Assembly (NCBI GenBank): GCA_028023455.1
Contig: JAQFVV010012400.1
Coordinates: 14,207,748-14,271,747 of the forward strand
DNA length: 64,000 nt
Origin: Epiperipatus broadwayi
Lineage: Eukaryota; Onychophora; Udeonychophora; Euonychophora; Peripatidae
Direction of reading: 5' to 3'
Below the pieces are notes generated by a model. That model was not told where the DNA came from. It did no database searches and worked only from the letters and a program-made list of their open reading frames with translations. Made by a program: the position numbers and the translations under genes. Below are positions 49,317 through 61,274 of the stretch, one piece after another; the first letter of the stretch is position 1, and each line of letters begins with the position of its first letter.

Positions 49317-51276
49317 GTAAATTTATATTTTACGATTCTAAATTCATTATCAGAAATAGAATTGTTCTTATTATTAAGTCATTGTCATCTATGCATTATT
49401 GAATCACTTTAGATTAAAAAAATTTAAAAAAAGATCAAATAATTTTAAATTTAAAATATTTCTAACCATTCTTAGATTATGAAAACAATATTTTGCTTCA
49501 CCTTTTTTTTGTACATTATTTATATATATATAATCTTGAAATTTTTATGAAATATGTATAGGAATCTGGACACTATTGTCCAGATAATACTAGTTTTATG
49601 AATTTCTAAAAAATAAAAATAAAATTATTTTAAAAGGGAAGTCTTGACAATATCAATGACTATTACTATTAAAGAAATAAGGAAATATAGAAAAAATATC
49701 TAAATACCATTAAATTCTCTTATCAATTCTCAGTTATATAAATTTGAAAAACTTGAATTGTGTAAATCTTTCCATCACTTAATTGACTAGTATCTAAGCT
49801 TTCCAAAGAAACAGCTGAGATATATTTTTAAAAAAATTATGATGTCAAAAACTGTCTACAGAATTGGCATTCTAAATTGCTAAATCAAGATTTTAGATAA
49901 AAATTCCTAGATCCAGTAAACAGCATACTGAATTTTATTATATGCAAATAAAAGTATGTTTGAACTTTTTGATATACAGCTAATACTAAATAAATATTAT
50001 TATTAAATGCTTTTATTTAAGTTACAATCTTTGTTCGTTTGTTTGTCTGTTTTTTGTAAACTCTTTTATATTTAAGTTAGAATAAAATAGTAAAATCGAG
50101 GTTTAAATTCAGTAATTATTGAAATTTGATACATTTCTTTTAAATTACTACCCAAGTGATAGAGTTCTATAATATTTGAGGTAAGTGACCAATAGATCTG
50201 GATCACTGAGCAATGGAAATTTAAAATATTTTAGTATAAAATTTAAGAGTTATTCTTAGCACTTCAATATGCTTTAAGTATGGCCCGCAAGAGGGTAGTA
50301 TAGAGATTTTTTGGTTCATTTGAAGGCTTGAATAAAGTTATAACATTTTGAAATCGAGGTTTAATTATAATTTGTTGAAATTTGGTGCATATCTTCTAAA
50401 TCACTACCAGAGCAATAGAGCACTAATGTTTTAAATAGGTCACCTAGTTTCTTAGATGTGGGTCATTGGGGAGGAGGGCAGGAAATTAAAGTAAAATCAT
50501 ACATATTAAGTGAAGAGTTCATTTACAATATAGTTTTGGTAAGTATTTTTTTAAATAAAAAAAATTTCAATCAAAAGCAAAAATGCCAAATACTTTTCAT
50601 TTAAAAGGATATTTTCAGATTTTAAGTCACTTAATGATTTATTATACACATATAATTATATACATATACTATAAATATGTTATATATGTAAGAGATATAT
50701 TAACTTATTGCAGAAATATTTAGTGATATATATATATATTCTGCTGTATAAATGTTGAGTCACTTTAAAGTATAATATAGTTTTCCATTTTTATTTACGT
50801 GTCAACACTAAAAAATTAAAAAAATAAATATAGAATAAAAATTTTTTTTATAACAAATTATTTTATTTACTGTGCAGTAAAAAGCAAAAAAATTATTGCT
50901 TCTTCAACCACAATTGGGTTTTTAGCTTTAACTTGAAAAAAAGTATGGGGGAAGCGGTGTCCAGAAATTAATTAAGTGAATCCCTATTTTTTATAATAAG
51001 GGATTGACATAATTAATTTCTGGATTTCATGCTTTTATTTTATGTTAAATCTAAAAACTTCAATTGTAGTTTGCAAAAAACAATAATTTTTTTAGTTTTT
51101 AGTGCTGGTAAATAAAAGCAGTTAATACAAAAAAAAAATTATCACTATTCATTAATCTGAAAAATCTATGATGAATATATAATACAGTGTTAAATGATTT
51201 TAAAGTGATGCCATCCGCAATTATACTCTTTAATTATATAAAATATGCTGTTAGTAACTCATCTTCCATTCCATAC
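49317..51276. other. ALIX intron 5 left of the hAT element
   Basis: A/T-rich. At 50090-50180 and 50350-50440 are two similar segments (gaggttta, then attgaaattt or gttgaaatttgg, then aattactacc/aatcactacc, then gtgatagag/gcaatagag), an old repeat pair about 250 bp apart. A local inverted repeat around aattaatttctgga lies at about 50964-51026. No gene. Confidence 0.5.
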
Positions 51277-51284
51277 ATCTAGAT
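51277..51284. repeat. Left 8-bp target duplication of the hAT element
   Basis: The sequence atctagat is repeated exactly at 52344-52351. Eight bases is the standard hAT duplication length. Confidence 0.9.
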
Positions 51285-52343
51285 CAGGAATGGAGAACTT
51301 CCAACCAACCTGTAGGCCAAGTCTGACCCCAGACATTTTTACAAATGTATATAAAATGGACTTAAATAAAACTTCTATTTAAACATGTATGAAATGCAGT
51401 GTGAATATTGAATTAAGAGTTAAGTAAAATAAAATATTTTCTCAACTATATCTTTTTATTTCTCCAATCTTTATAATAATTCTACTTTATTATATCACAA
51501 GTGTAATATTCCAACACGTCTATATTATGTGGTCTATCTGACTACAGATTTAATATATGAAGCTGAGAGCGTTTTATTTGTTTCTTTAGTGATTTTTGCA
51601 GACAAAAGTATAACTAACAAAAATAAAATTCGATTTTTATTTTGTTTTATTATTTGAACTTAATTTTTTTTATTAGGGTGATTACATGGAATAAGATAAG
51701 AAAAATTGACACAGAAAATCATTCAATTGAAAAGAAACGGACCAGTGCATATTTTTTATTATAGAAAGAAATAGTAAATTGATCTGCTTGATATATCTAG
51801 AAAGTATTTCACTTAATAAAGAATACATTATTAAGAGACATTATTTATCAGAACATTCTGACTACAACAAAAGTACACTATAGAAAGAAATTTTATAATA
51901 GAAAACTTGAAAAGGAGCCTTATCAAGTAGCTGATATGTTTTATAATTAGTATAAACAAGTCAGAGAATTATGTGAGGGCAAGTTATTTTTTTAAAAAAA
52001 AACAGAAAATTTTAAACCATTTTTTGAAAGGGTGTTTACAAAAGACTGCATCCTAGCTGCTGTATGTTTAATCCGTTCAGACCATAAAAAGAAATTTGAG
52101 AATTAATATCTGAAGATAAGTTCAAGGTGAATCAGAAAAATTGTCGTTGAATATGAAACAGTAATAATAATGATGTTACTTTATTTTTAATTCACAAAAA
52201 AATTATGGCTATCATTTAAAAGGGGAAAGCTGAAATTTGAAAAGATTGCCATCCTTAATGATTAGAAGTAAATTAATTAAATTTTTGATCAAATATAATA
52301 CTAGATTACCTGCGAATGAGATTATAAAGATTCCCCATCCCTG
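51285..52343 (+). mobile_element. Non-autonomous hAT-superfamily DNA transposon
   Basis: The 1,059-bp element is flanked by the exact 8-bp duplication atctagat. Its tips are short inverted repeats: caggaatggagaact on the left and, complemented, cagggatggggaatct on the right. These match the cagg(g)gtgggga-type ends of many hAT elements. A decayed BED zinc-finger segment lies at 51700-51893, followed by traces of further transposase N-terminal sequence (about 51900-52130). The catalytic core is missing. It lies in ALIX intron 5 and ends 118 bp before exon F. Confidence 0.88.
51700..51893 (+). pseudogene. hAT transposase fragment, BED zinc finger remnant
   Basis: In two frames joined by a small shift near 51755, the translation runs KIDTENHSIEKKRTSAYF, then ERNSKLICLIYLESI and NKEYIIKRHYLSEH. 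This matches the start of ZBED5/GTF2IRD2-type hAT transposases, as I remember them: (W)xxxYFFxE...KxxCLIC...KEYNxxRHYxxxH. The second zinc Cys is Tyr here, stops interrupt it and the rest of the enzyme is gone, so it is a dead remnant. Confidence 0.75.
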
Positions 52344-52351
52344 ATCTAGAT
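52344..52351. repeat. Right 8-bp target duplication of the hAT element
   Basis: An exact copy of 51277-51284. The motif is itself a palindrome. Confidence 0.9.
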
Positions 52352-52461
52352 CAATATTCTCCCATTTTAAACAAAAGTCATTATTCATTTTTATTGTATT
52401 ATTTATCATAAGCAGTAATGTTTTCTGTTTTAATAAGAAAATTCATTTTGTTTGTATAAAG

Positions 52462-52578
52462 GAATGGATTGCCACAGTTGCAGGAAAACAAGCAGCTTTT
52501 CATGCCATGGCTGAATATCATCAATCTATTGTTGCTAAAAATTCTAAAGCCATTGGAGAAGAACTAGCAAGACTTCAG
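52462..52578 (+). CDS. PDCD6IP: ALIX exon F (Bro1 domain)
   Basis: A tataaag acceptor leads to EWIATVAGKQAAFHAMAEYH, then QSIVAKNSKAIGEELARLQ, ending at gtaatg. It is 39 complete codons, phase 0 at both ends. It matches human residues about 240-278 (AAKHCIMQANAEYHQSILA...GEEIARLQ). The EWI-TVAGKQ wording recalls arthropod ALIX rather than vertebrate. The polypyrimidine tract is short (tttgtttgt), and the hAT insertion ends 118 bp upstream. Confidence 0.95.
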
Positions 52579-53544
52579 GTAATGAATTCTTAATTTACTT
52601 TAATCAGTTTATAATAATAAATAAAAGTTGCAATAATAATGTAAGCCATTAATTAAACATTAAGTAAAATCATTACAATAGTATGTAATGAAAAACATAA
52701 CCTTTACAACTTGTTTTTATTGGTCCCTTGCAATACAGCTAGTCACAATTTTTCAATATCATCAGTCTATATTTTATGAGACTTTTCTTTTTTTTGAATG
52801 TATGTCTTAACAGTTTTAAAAATTAGTATTTTCAAATGTCTTCAAACAGTTGTAGATTTTATGCTATTATCTCATTTAAAGATTTTTAATTTCTTGATAA
52901 TATTAATCTTGTCTTATTATTCAATTTAATGATTTGAAACTTTTAATCGTCTAAGATTTTGAAGCAAAACTAATTTCTTGTATAATTGTTATTAACAATC
53001 CAGTAATATTCTTTTGAATAAAGGATGGTAAAACTAATAGTAAGCATTCCTGACTTTGCCACTTGAAAAAATTTAATGATAGATTATATGCATATATTTT
53101 TATGGATTTTTTTTTTTTAATCAAAAAAATTACTATTTAGCATTTATAGCAATTAAAATTTATTACTCTTGTCATTATCTAGTTATAATATTCAAATAAC
53201 AGTTCTTATGGGCAACATGAAAACTTTTATTAAGCAATAGTGCAATGACTTACTAAAAAACTACTAAGACTATCTGAGAAACCTCACATAACCAGAAAAA
53301 AATAAATGTATTAATTTTGTTTGTTCCAATCGGAAAATAAGTTCTAAAGCAAATGCTTTTAACTTCAAATAATTAAAAGTTATATTTCAAAATAAATTTA
53401 ATGCAGGAGTTTGTTCTTTGGTTTCTGCACCACAATAGAATAATCATTACAGTTCTCTCAAAATTTATCTTTTTTGTTCTCAGTATTGCCATTATCAATA
53501 ACTGATACTTTTGATTCATAAATTATTATTATTATGATTTTTTT
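52579..53544. other. ALIX intron 6, left part, no gene
   Basis: A/T-rich intron DNA with nothing recognised. Confidence 0.5.
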
Positions 53545-53655
53545 TTATCATGGATTGAACTTGAGAAATCTTAGGTAATTACGCTGTCAGTTATCACAGA
53601 GAAGGAATTAAAACTAATCTCTCCTCATCATTGAGTTACACTATACTGAGCCAAT
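53545..53655 (-). repeat. tRNA-derived SINE head (relic)
   Basis: On the minus strand an A-box-like taactcaatgatgaggag is followed, at somewhat long spacing, by a clear B-box-like aagttcaatcc. This suggests an old pol III retroposon. Support is limited to these boxes. Confidence 0.4.
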
Positions 53656-54945
53656 GTTCAGTGCTAAAGTAAACCTTTCTAAAATCGTGATCTCAATGAC
53701 AAAAAAAAAAGTCTGTTTTTTCTTTTCTTTTTTTACTTTCTCTGTGTGTTTCTCTCTATTTATCAAGTTGTTGCCCAAGATCAGCTTTAAAGAAAAATGG
53801 TACCAAAGTTTTGGGATTTATTTCTTAGTGATAGTATGATAATTTATTAAAATGTTTGGTAAGATAGATTATCTTCCAAACAGAATGCCAGATTATATGT
53901 GTAGAATAATTGTGCAAATTGAATATAAGACTATTATGATATGGATGGCTAAAATTTTTAAATTCTCAAATCAGACTCACATAGTATAGACAGTATAAAT
54001 AAATCCCCAATTCCAAGTAACAGATTCTATATTACTAAAAACAGAAAAAAAATTAAAGGACTTGTGATGTAAAGGTTAATATTTTATCCCACTGTGCCCA
54101 TGATATCTGTAGTTTAAATGTAAAGAACTTAAGTTGAAGAATTTTTTTTATATAATTGGAAGTTTTTCAAATAGTTTCTTTACTTTTTCAGATAGCCAGT
54201 TCATCTATCCATCTGTCATAGAAAAAAAGGAAATAGTTGTTTTTAATTAGAGAGTAAAGAAACTTCCAGACAACTTATGATAGTCATGTGACTGTTGATC
54301 ATCTTTCAATAAAGAAAAAAAAGTTATTATGATGGCTCATCTATGTCTTACATAAGAGATTCTGCCATCTGTTTAGACATTTTGTGAAAATAAACTTTAT
54401 TATTTATTGATTATAATAATTCTTTTTATACTACTACTGTTTGCTGTTATTTAATATTAGCTATTGTAAATTAAAGCAATTAGTGTTAATGACATTGTAT
54501 TAATAGATGGATAATCCCACATGTAATTAAAAAATAGATATGCCTAGTTACTTATTTAAAATATTTTTGTCAGAATACAAGAATAAAATTGGAACAGTAA
54601 CAATTCATATACAATAACACTACTTTTTTTTTTTTTTTTTACAAATATTTTAATTGATTTTATTTTATTCTGTTGCAGCTTCATCAAAAATTTGTAAATA
54701 TTTTATATTACATTGTATTATAAAATGTTAAATATCAACTATATATATATGTTACTTTTGTATTTCAAATGATTAAAATTATCCATAATCCTATTCTGTA
54801 ATAATGTAGAGTTATATATTAACTACAAGTAAATCTTTTGGGTTCACTAAAAAGGAAAAATTGTGACTGATTTTTTGACAATGATCATATTATTAGCGAT
54901 TTAATTAAAAAGAAACATGTGGCATTCATTCTTTGCTTGACAAAA
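53656..54945. other. ALIX intron 6, no gene
   Basis: A/T-rich DNA including a T18 tract at 54624-54641. The frame at 53654-53839 is a chance Phe/Lys-rich frame. Confidence 0.5.
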
Positions 54946-54949
54946 TAAT

Positions 54950-56935
54950 TGATTAAATGTGGAACTTCATAATAAATATAAAGATCTGAAAGCAGAAGTT
55001 CGGTGTCTGATGAGAAGGCTTAAAAATGATTGAAGAATTAAAACTGCAAAGAAGATATAGACATTCCCTGATTGTAATCATCTAGATTTTTTTGATGTAT
55101 TGAATGGACCTGAAAAACGGTATCACATTCTTATTAAATCCAGTAATGACCCTCTGTTATATGATAGGAATGATATTTTGAGTAGGTGGAAAGAGCATTT
55201 TGATCATATTTGAATAATGATACAAGAATTGATATGATGACTTTTAATGATATATCCATTTTATCTAATCATTTAAATTTGGACAAAAATATCCAGCTTA
55301 ATGAAATCAAAATAGCTTTTTGTCATTTTAAAAATGGAAAGACTGCGGGTCCTGATTAAATACGTGAAGAAGCTTTTAAGTATGGTGGTAATATATTGTC
55401 TTCTAAAATATTGAAATTTTTGGGAATATCTGGACCCATGAAGTTGTGCCATCTGATGTTAAGGATGCTTTAATTGTTTCAGTTTTAAAATAATAGGAAT
55501 AATAATAGAATATCATTATTATCCATCACCGCAAAATACTTTCAAGAATTTTGTTGAATAGATTGCTTCCAAAATTTTAGATGAATATTTATTAGAGACT
55601 CAAAGTGGTTTTAGGGAATCAAGAAGCACTTTAGATATTATTTTGTTACCAGGAAAATGCAAGAAAAATGTCAGTAACAAAGAAATGATTTATATATTGC
55701 TTATTTGCTTAAGGTATTTGATTCAATTAATAGCTAGGTCTGTGGCATTGTTTGAAATTAGTTGGTAATCCACCAAAATTTATTCATATTACACAACTTC
55801 TGCATGATAGGATGAGAGGAAGTGTTATTACTACAGATGGAAAATCTAGGGCATTTGAAATGAAAACTGGTGTTAATGAAAGAAGTGTATTAGCTCCAAC
55901 TTCATTTTAAATTTTTATGACAATGATTTTTGGAATCGTTTATAGTCACCTCAGTCAGCCAGAGATTTACAAGTTACATAGTGGAATTTTTAATTGAATA
56001 GGTTAAAAGCAAAAACAATAATTTCATCTTCTTGGATTCTTGATTTATTTTATGCTGATGATTGTGCTATTTTTGCTAGTTCAAAAGACGATTTACAGAA
56101 TATTCTTAATGTTTTAAATGCAAACTTATATAATTCTTTGTTTATTAATTAATATTCAAAAAACAGTAATTCTTTATCAGTCTGTGACATAAGAAAAAAC
56201 TTTCAGTTTGAATAGTTATCAACTTAAGAATGTAACCACATTAATTATCTTGGTAGTTTTATAAATCGAAAAGTGGACTTAAATGTTGCTGCTGCTTTTA
56301 ACAAGTTAAAAAGCAGAGTTTCTTCTCATAGGGAAATAACTACAGAAACTAAGTTAACTGTATATAAAACTATTATTTTACTGAATTTATTGTGTGGATG
56401 TGAAATTTGGATACCCTATCAACACAGTATAAAGGCATTAGAAAAGTTTTATTTAAATACACTCTATAAAATGTTTAAAAATACATCGACAAAATAGCAA
56501 AACTAATTATTAGGTTCTTCAGCTTGCAGGATGAGATATTATTGAGTCCATTATTATAAAGTCACATCTTTATTGGATTGGATGTGTAAAATGAATGAAC
56601 AATAGAAGACTTCCTAAAAGGATATTTTATGGTGAACTTGAACATGGTAGAAGTGATAGATCCCATCTATGCTGTAAGGATTATCTCAAAGACATTCTGA
56701 AGTAATACAATGTCAATTGTTTTCACTGGGAAGATATGACAGAGAATAGAATATATTAAAGAGCTACAATTAGAGATGGTGTTGAAGTATTTCAGAAAGA
56801 AAAGTTTTCTGTTGAGGAAACTAAAAGACAACATCGTAAAATAACAAGCAGAAAATTGAATCATGTTCTTCTGGGGGGGGGGGGGGTAGAATGGCCGTAG
56901 TCTTTTTGAATGGATGTTTATTATTTTTATTATTA
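54950..56935 (+). pseudogene. Decayed LINE of a second (non-RTE) family, 5' truncated
   Basis: Broken frames on the + strand spell, in order, the linker before RT (SRWKEHFD near 55180), the RT start (LPSDVKDA-like near 55445), ESQSGFR-like (near 55600), DGM-like (near 55805), the active-site box FYADDCAIFASS (56048-56083) and a C-terminal region with LPKRIFYGELEHG and HWEDMTENR (about 56610-56760). This layout matches a widespread EN-RT LINE group related to CR1/Jockey-type elements, not the RTE at 40.3 kb. The endonuclease is absent. Many stops show long inactivity. It is in ALIX intron 6, sense orientation. Confidence 0.8.
56873..56886. repeat. G14 tract
   Basis: Fourteen consecutive G just after the last coding trace of the LINE relic. 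Very unusual in such AT-rich DNA. A run of the same length lies at 61689-61702. Confidence 0.95.
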
Positions 56936-59365
56936 TATTAACAATTGATTATTTACACATAAGTTTTTATGGTGATTATTTTAAATTTTTAGTTTACCTA
57001 GAATTTTTTAATGTATAATTGTAATCATTTGAATTGTTAGTAATTGAAATTAATATTTAATTAACATCTTATAATGCAATATAATAAAATATTTATAAAT
57101 ATCTGATGACTGCAACAGGTTCATCTGAGACAGAAGAAAATAAAATTACTCAAAAAAGTGCAAAAAGAAAAGTAATATTATTGAATTAAATTTAACAGCA
57201 AGGAGATAATGAAGCAGCAATTTGAACAGATTAAATTAGAACAAATATTTTTTACCATATTAATTTAGTTATTGCTGTCCACAGTTTGAGAATCTTCTAA
57301 ACAATAGCTTCATTTTTATTTGCATTCTGTTAACATTTTATTAGTAGTTTTATTTATAAATAATAGTTTATTGTTATGCTTGTAATGTGTAAAACTTTTT
57401 TTTATTTATTTCTGCATCAAAATTGTTTTAGATCTTTATAGTTTTTAAAGTATTCAGAGTATTATAAAAAAGAATAATATTCACAGATATAGCTGTCAAA
57501 AATATAAGAAAGGAATACAAAAAAAAAATATTATTCAGTATTTATAATAAGGTATTTATATAGCGCTATGTTAATAAATTGTAATAGTAAATTTATAGTT
57601 TAAATATGTAAAGTGCATGCGCATTAGTCTGATCGCTAATTTAATATTATTATTCAGTATTGTAACTAACCTATTTTATAAGTAATTTAAAATAAAACTA
57701 TGATAAAGCATTAGAGATTTTACTTAGAAATTGATGTAATTTGTAAATTAAATTTTTATTCCAGATATATGCACAAAAAATAAACTTTTGTGTTTTAAGT
57801 GTAAATTGTTAAGAAATAATAATTAATGATATTCAAACGTGTGAATTGAAATTTGAGTGAATAGCAGTTGAAACTTTTATATCTTCTTAAGTATGTTAAA
57901 GCAGTGAAACAGAATTAAATACTTCATACCATTATCAGTCATTTCATTACTATGTGGAATATAAATATATATGTACAATGATCTATTGGAATACAAATTT
58001 TATAGTTCTAATATTTGTTTATGGCAAAGAGTTTAGTAATTAATCAATAAAAACGTTTGATGAATACATCAAAGTGTATAAAATTTTGGTGTTCAAGATA
58101 TGCTCTTTTGATTTTCATAGCTTCTTAGATTAAGATTTTTGTCAGATTAAGATTTAATTTCTCTGTTAATGTGTATTTCATATCTCTGCAGCATAATATT
58201 GAATATTTATTTTGTAGGTGTACATGCTGCTTTACTGTTTCACATCTCAAGTGTAGACTTCTGTGCTCTCGTATATTTGTCTATTTTAATAATTATTTTC
58301 CTCTTGTAATTCAAATTTCAAGTTATGTTGTTTCTATGGTAATAAACTTTTTTACATTCTTTAATTGTAAATAATCCAAAAAAAAATTTTTTGTTAATAT
58401 TTTTGATTTGTCAAGATTATATTTAATCTTTTTTTTTTCCTTCTTTTTCATTAAACATTTGCACTATCCTAATAATGTTCTCACCCAATTTAAAGCACTG
58501 ATGTCATCTTTAAGCTACAGATTATTACTTTGAAATAACTTTCTTCAATTACTATGTCCAACTGAATTGTGAGGACCTTTAGTGAAATTCGATTACCCTA
58601 ATTTATATCTTTTCGAGTCAAACTATTGTCCAACCTTATATTCTCATATTGCTGCCATTCCCAGTGATTAATTAATTTGCATATTATTTGTATACATAAA
58701 TCCAAATCAAATATTATTTTTCTGACCAACACTGGCAAACATTTTTTAGAAAAACACTAAAACAATTCTACATTTGTTTAGTATTCTGGATTGTCTTTAC
58801 TATCAACCAAGTTCTTTTGCACCGCTCTCCTATCTCATCAAGATTTTACTTGTTTTTTAGTTGTTTTTAATTGGTTAGTGCTATTTGAATATTTTTGATA
58901 TATTCTTTTTTATATTTTTTCAATGTTTTGATCATATTTGCTTCCCTTTTTTCTCTCTCTAATTTTACTCTCTCTGGTAAATCAATAATTTCTTTAATTT
59001 ATTTTTTCATCTTTGCAATGATTGTTGATTTGTTTGAGGTATATTGTTTACTTTTATCAGCACCTCTTAATTTTTCTGTGTTTTCTTCTTTATATTTGTA
59101 ATTGTAGCTTAGGTTGCAATTTTTTTTATAAAACACATCATAAAAGCATTAAGCTCATCAGTTTCTGGCTTTTATCTTTTTCTTTGAGGATTTGAATTCA
59201 AATCTGGAACTAAGCATGTAATTGATATTAAACTGAGATCTCTAAAATATATAGAAATTTCTCTATCATTAAATTTTGCAAGCTATTTAGTTTAGATTTA
59301 AAATTTTAAGTTTTTTTATTTTCTTCGGACTATTAGCTTGAATAATATAAAGAAGTGAAAGTTAG
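56936..59365. other. ALIX intron 6, no gene
   Basis: A/T-rich intron DNA. Short frames at 58171-58374 and 58895-59101 are Phe/Cys/Ile-rich by composition and show no motif. Confidence 0.5.
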
Positions 59366-59367
59366 CA

Positions 59368-59525
59368 ACTAGAGGTGTAAGTGCACTAGTTCCAGCTTGG
59401 AATCCTAATCATCACTGAGAAAAGACAAAAATCAAAACCCATCCAGAAATGAAATATTATACCACTAAAATCTGACTTCCATTGATTACTCAAGTTAATA
59501 GTAGATGACGCTAGAATAAGATGAA
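59368..59525 (+). repeat. SINE-like dispersed repeat
   Basis: A partner of 31818-31970, sharing aagtgcacta, ttccagctt, gaatccta and a tail tccattgattactcaag. A/T-rich body in between. Confidence 0.6.
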
Positions 59526-59873
59526 AACTCTTATTTTGACAACTGTTAGCATGGTGATCAATCTTTTTATGAATTGTAACTTCTGTTGCATAAAATCAAT
59601 AAAAAATTAATTATGCTTTCAGTAAGGGTCTTTACATTATAACAAGAAAATTTATTAGTTTATTATAGTCTTGCGTAAAAAAATGGCACAAATTTTTTAA
59701 ACAAATAAAATTGTATAAATTATTTTTGATGTTGAAACTTATATTACATTTTTCATCAAAGTAGGATTGTGTTTGATAGCACTTGATATATCTGTATTCT
59801 ACATGAAAATGTGTACATTGTTATTATTTGAAAAATTCCTTATGTGCAAATAAACAATTTGGATAGCCCAGAA

Positions 59874-59945
59874 TAGCTGCGTGGTTAAAGTATTCTTTAC
59901 ATTTGGATTGTTGCTGTACAAGAGATCAAATTAATTCTTATTTCA
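59874..59945 (+). repeat. tRNA-like SINE head (relic)
   Basis: The segment tagctgcgtggttaaagta resembles a tRNA 5' half with an A box, and gagatcaaattaattc downstream resembles a decayed B box. No acceptor stem, so it is a dead retroposon rather than a tRNA. Confidence 0.45.
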
Positions 59946-61051
59946 AGGTTTTTTTTACATAATGTGTTAATTGTTATCAAAAATTTAAAGTTGCTGTTTA
60001 TAACAAAAAATGAAGATATTATCTATTATTTTAAAAAAAAACTTTTTTTTATGCCATTAATGAATACCAATGTCTGATTGATGGCTAGATTTAAAAAATT
60101 TGGTGATCCCCCAACAAGCAGAACTCATCCTCTGTGTCATATAGAGAAAGTAATCTACAAGTTGTGCTGGATTATATGAGAAACTTATTAGAGATAAAGT
60201 CTTAAAAAATTGTCACAGAAAATTGCAACACTAAGCGGATGAAGACTGATGGATGTTGATTGGCTTAAATAAAATGTTTTCATAATTGTTTATCGTCTTT
60301 GCAAATGATTTGTTTAATAATTTTTGAATAGTTCTGAAAGCTTTGCTGATATATTACTAATTACACCTAATTTATATGTGTAATTTATTTTTATATAATT
60401 GTAAAACTATAAATAATTATATTTAAAGTCTATAAGTCAGCGTTGTGTTATATCAAGCTTTGTGTTTCTACTTGTTCTCATTTTTTGATTGGTTAATTCG
60501 TACTTATATATAATAATAAAAAAACTATGATAAATATTGAATAATTATTGAAAACGAAAAATCCTAATTTTTGATATTTCACAAGATACAAACAAAAGAA
60601 AAATACCCATAAAATATGGGTAAATGATATTAAAGATTGATGAGGAGGTAGCATTCTTGTAAAAGATAGATAAAATTGATGAAAGTTGGTAAAGAAAGCA
60701 TCATATATTTAAGGCACTAATGCTGATTATAAATATTTTCATCTTATACACCTTGCCTTTCATCATATCTATGTACCAACTTTTCTAAAAATAAATTTTG
60801 TTACCTTAATCTCTTATTTGGAATTAATAAATTTAGTAATAACTTTCCTGAGTTAATTAAAATCATAAGATTTTTAATAAATTATATTAAAGATGTAAAG
60901 TGGTTATCATCAGAAGTAGTCCTTTATTTATTTATTGTAATATTCTGTTTTATGAAATAAAATATAAATCTCACTTCATAGTACAATACCTATGTCTTAT
61001 TTACAGTTTTTTTTTCTGTCAAACTGCCAATACAATTAATTTCTTTTTTAG
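59946..61051. other. ALIX intron 6, right end, no gene
   Basis: A/T-rich. A more complex patch at 60060-60260 is not recognised. The frame at 60900-61196 is intron plus part of exon G read in the wrong frame context. Confidence 0.5.
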
Positions 61052-61274
61052 CATGCAGAAGAGCTCATTAAAGCTGCTCAGACTCGAGCGAGTTCTTATT
61101 TTGCTTTCAAGGAATATGCTGGTAAAATATCACGTGCCTATGAAGCTGCCAAAAAAGATAATGACTTTATTTACCATGAACGAATTCCTGATGTAAAAAC
61201 ACTGCCTCCTATTGGACGAGCATCTTTAGCCAAATCTATTAATCTTAGCTCACCCTTGAGTTCAAATTTTAATG
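61052..61274 (+). CDS. PDCD6IP: ALIX exon G (Bro1 domain)
   Basis: A ttttttag acceptor leads to HAEELIKAAQTRASSYFAFK, then AYEAAKKDNDFIYHERIPDV, LPPIGRASLAKSINLSSPLS and SNFN, with one base of the next codon (Asp expected) before gtaagt. It matches human residues about 279-353. The Tyr in NDFIYHER aligns with human Tyr319, a reported Src site. It enters in phase 0 and leaves in phase 1. The next exon, expected to begin with the (D)LFEKLVP-like end of Bro1, was not found in the remaining 2.7 kb. Confidence 0.96.

Noticed and set aside
49212-49412. A 66-codon frame starting MKDSIIAK
   Set aside because: The first part is ALIX exon E read from an internal ATG. After the gtaaat donor it is intron read-through.
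52212-52409. A minus-strand 65-codon frame near ALIX exon F
   Set aside because: It spans the right end of the hAT element and its target duplication into unique intron, so it cannot be an old gene.
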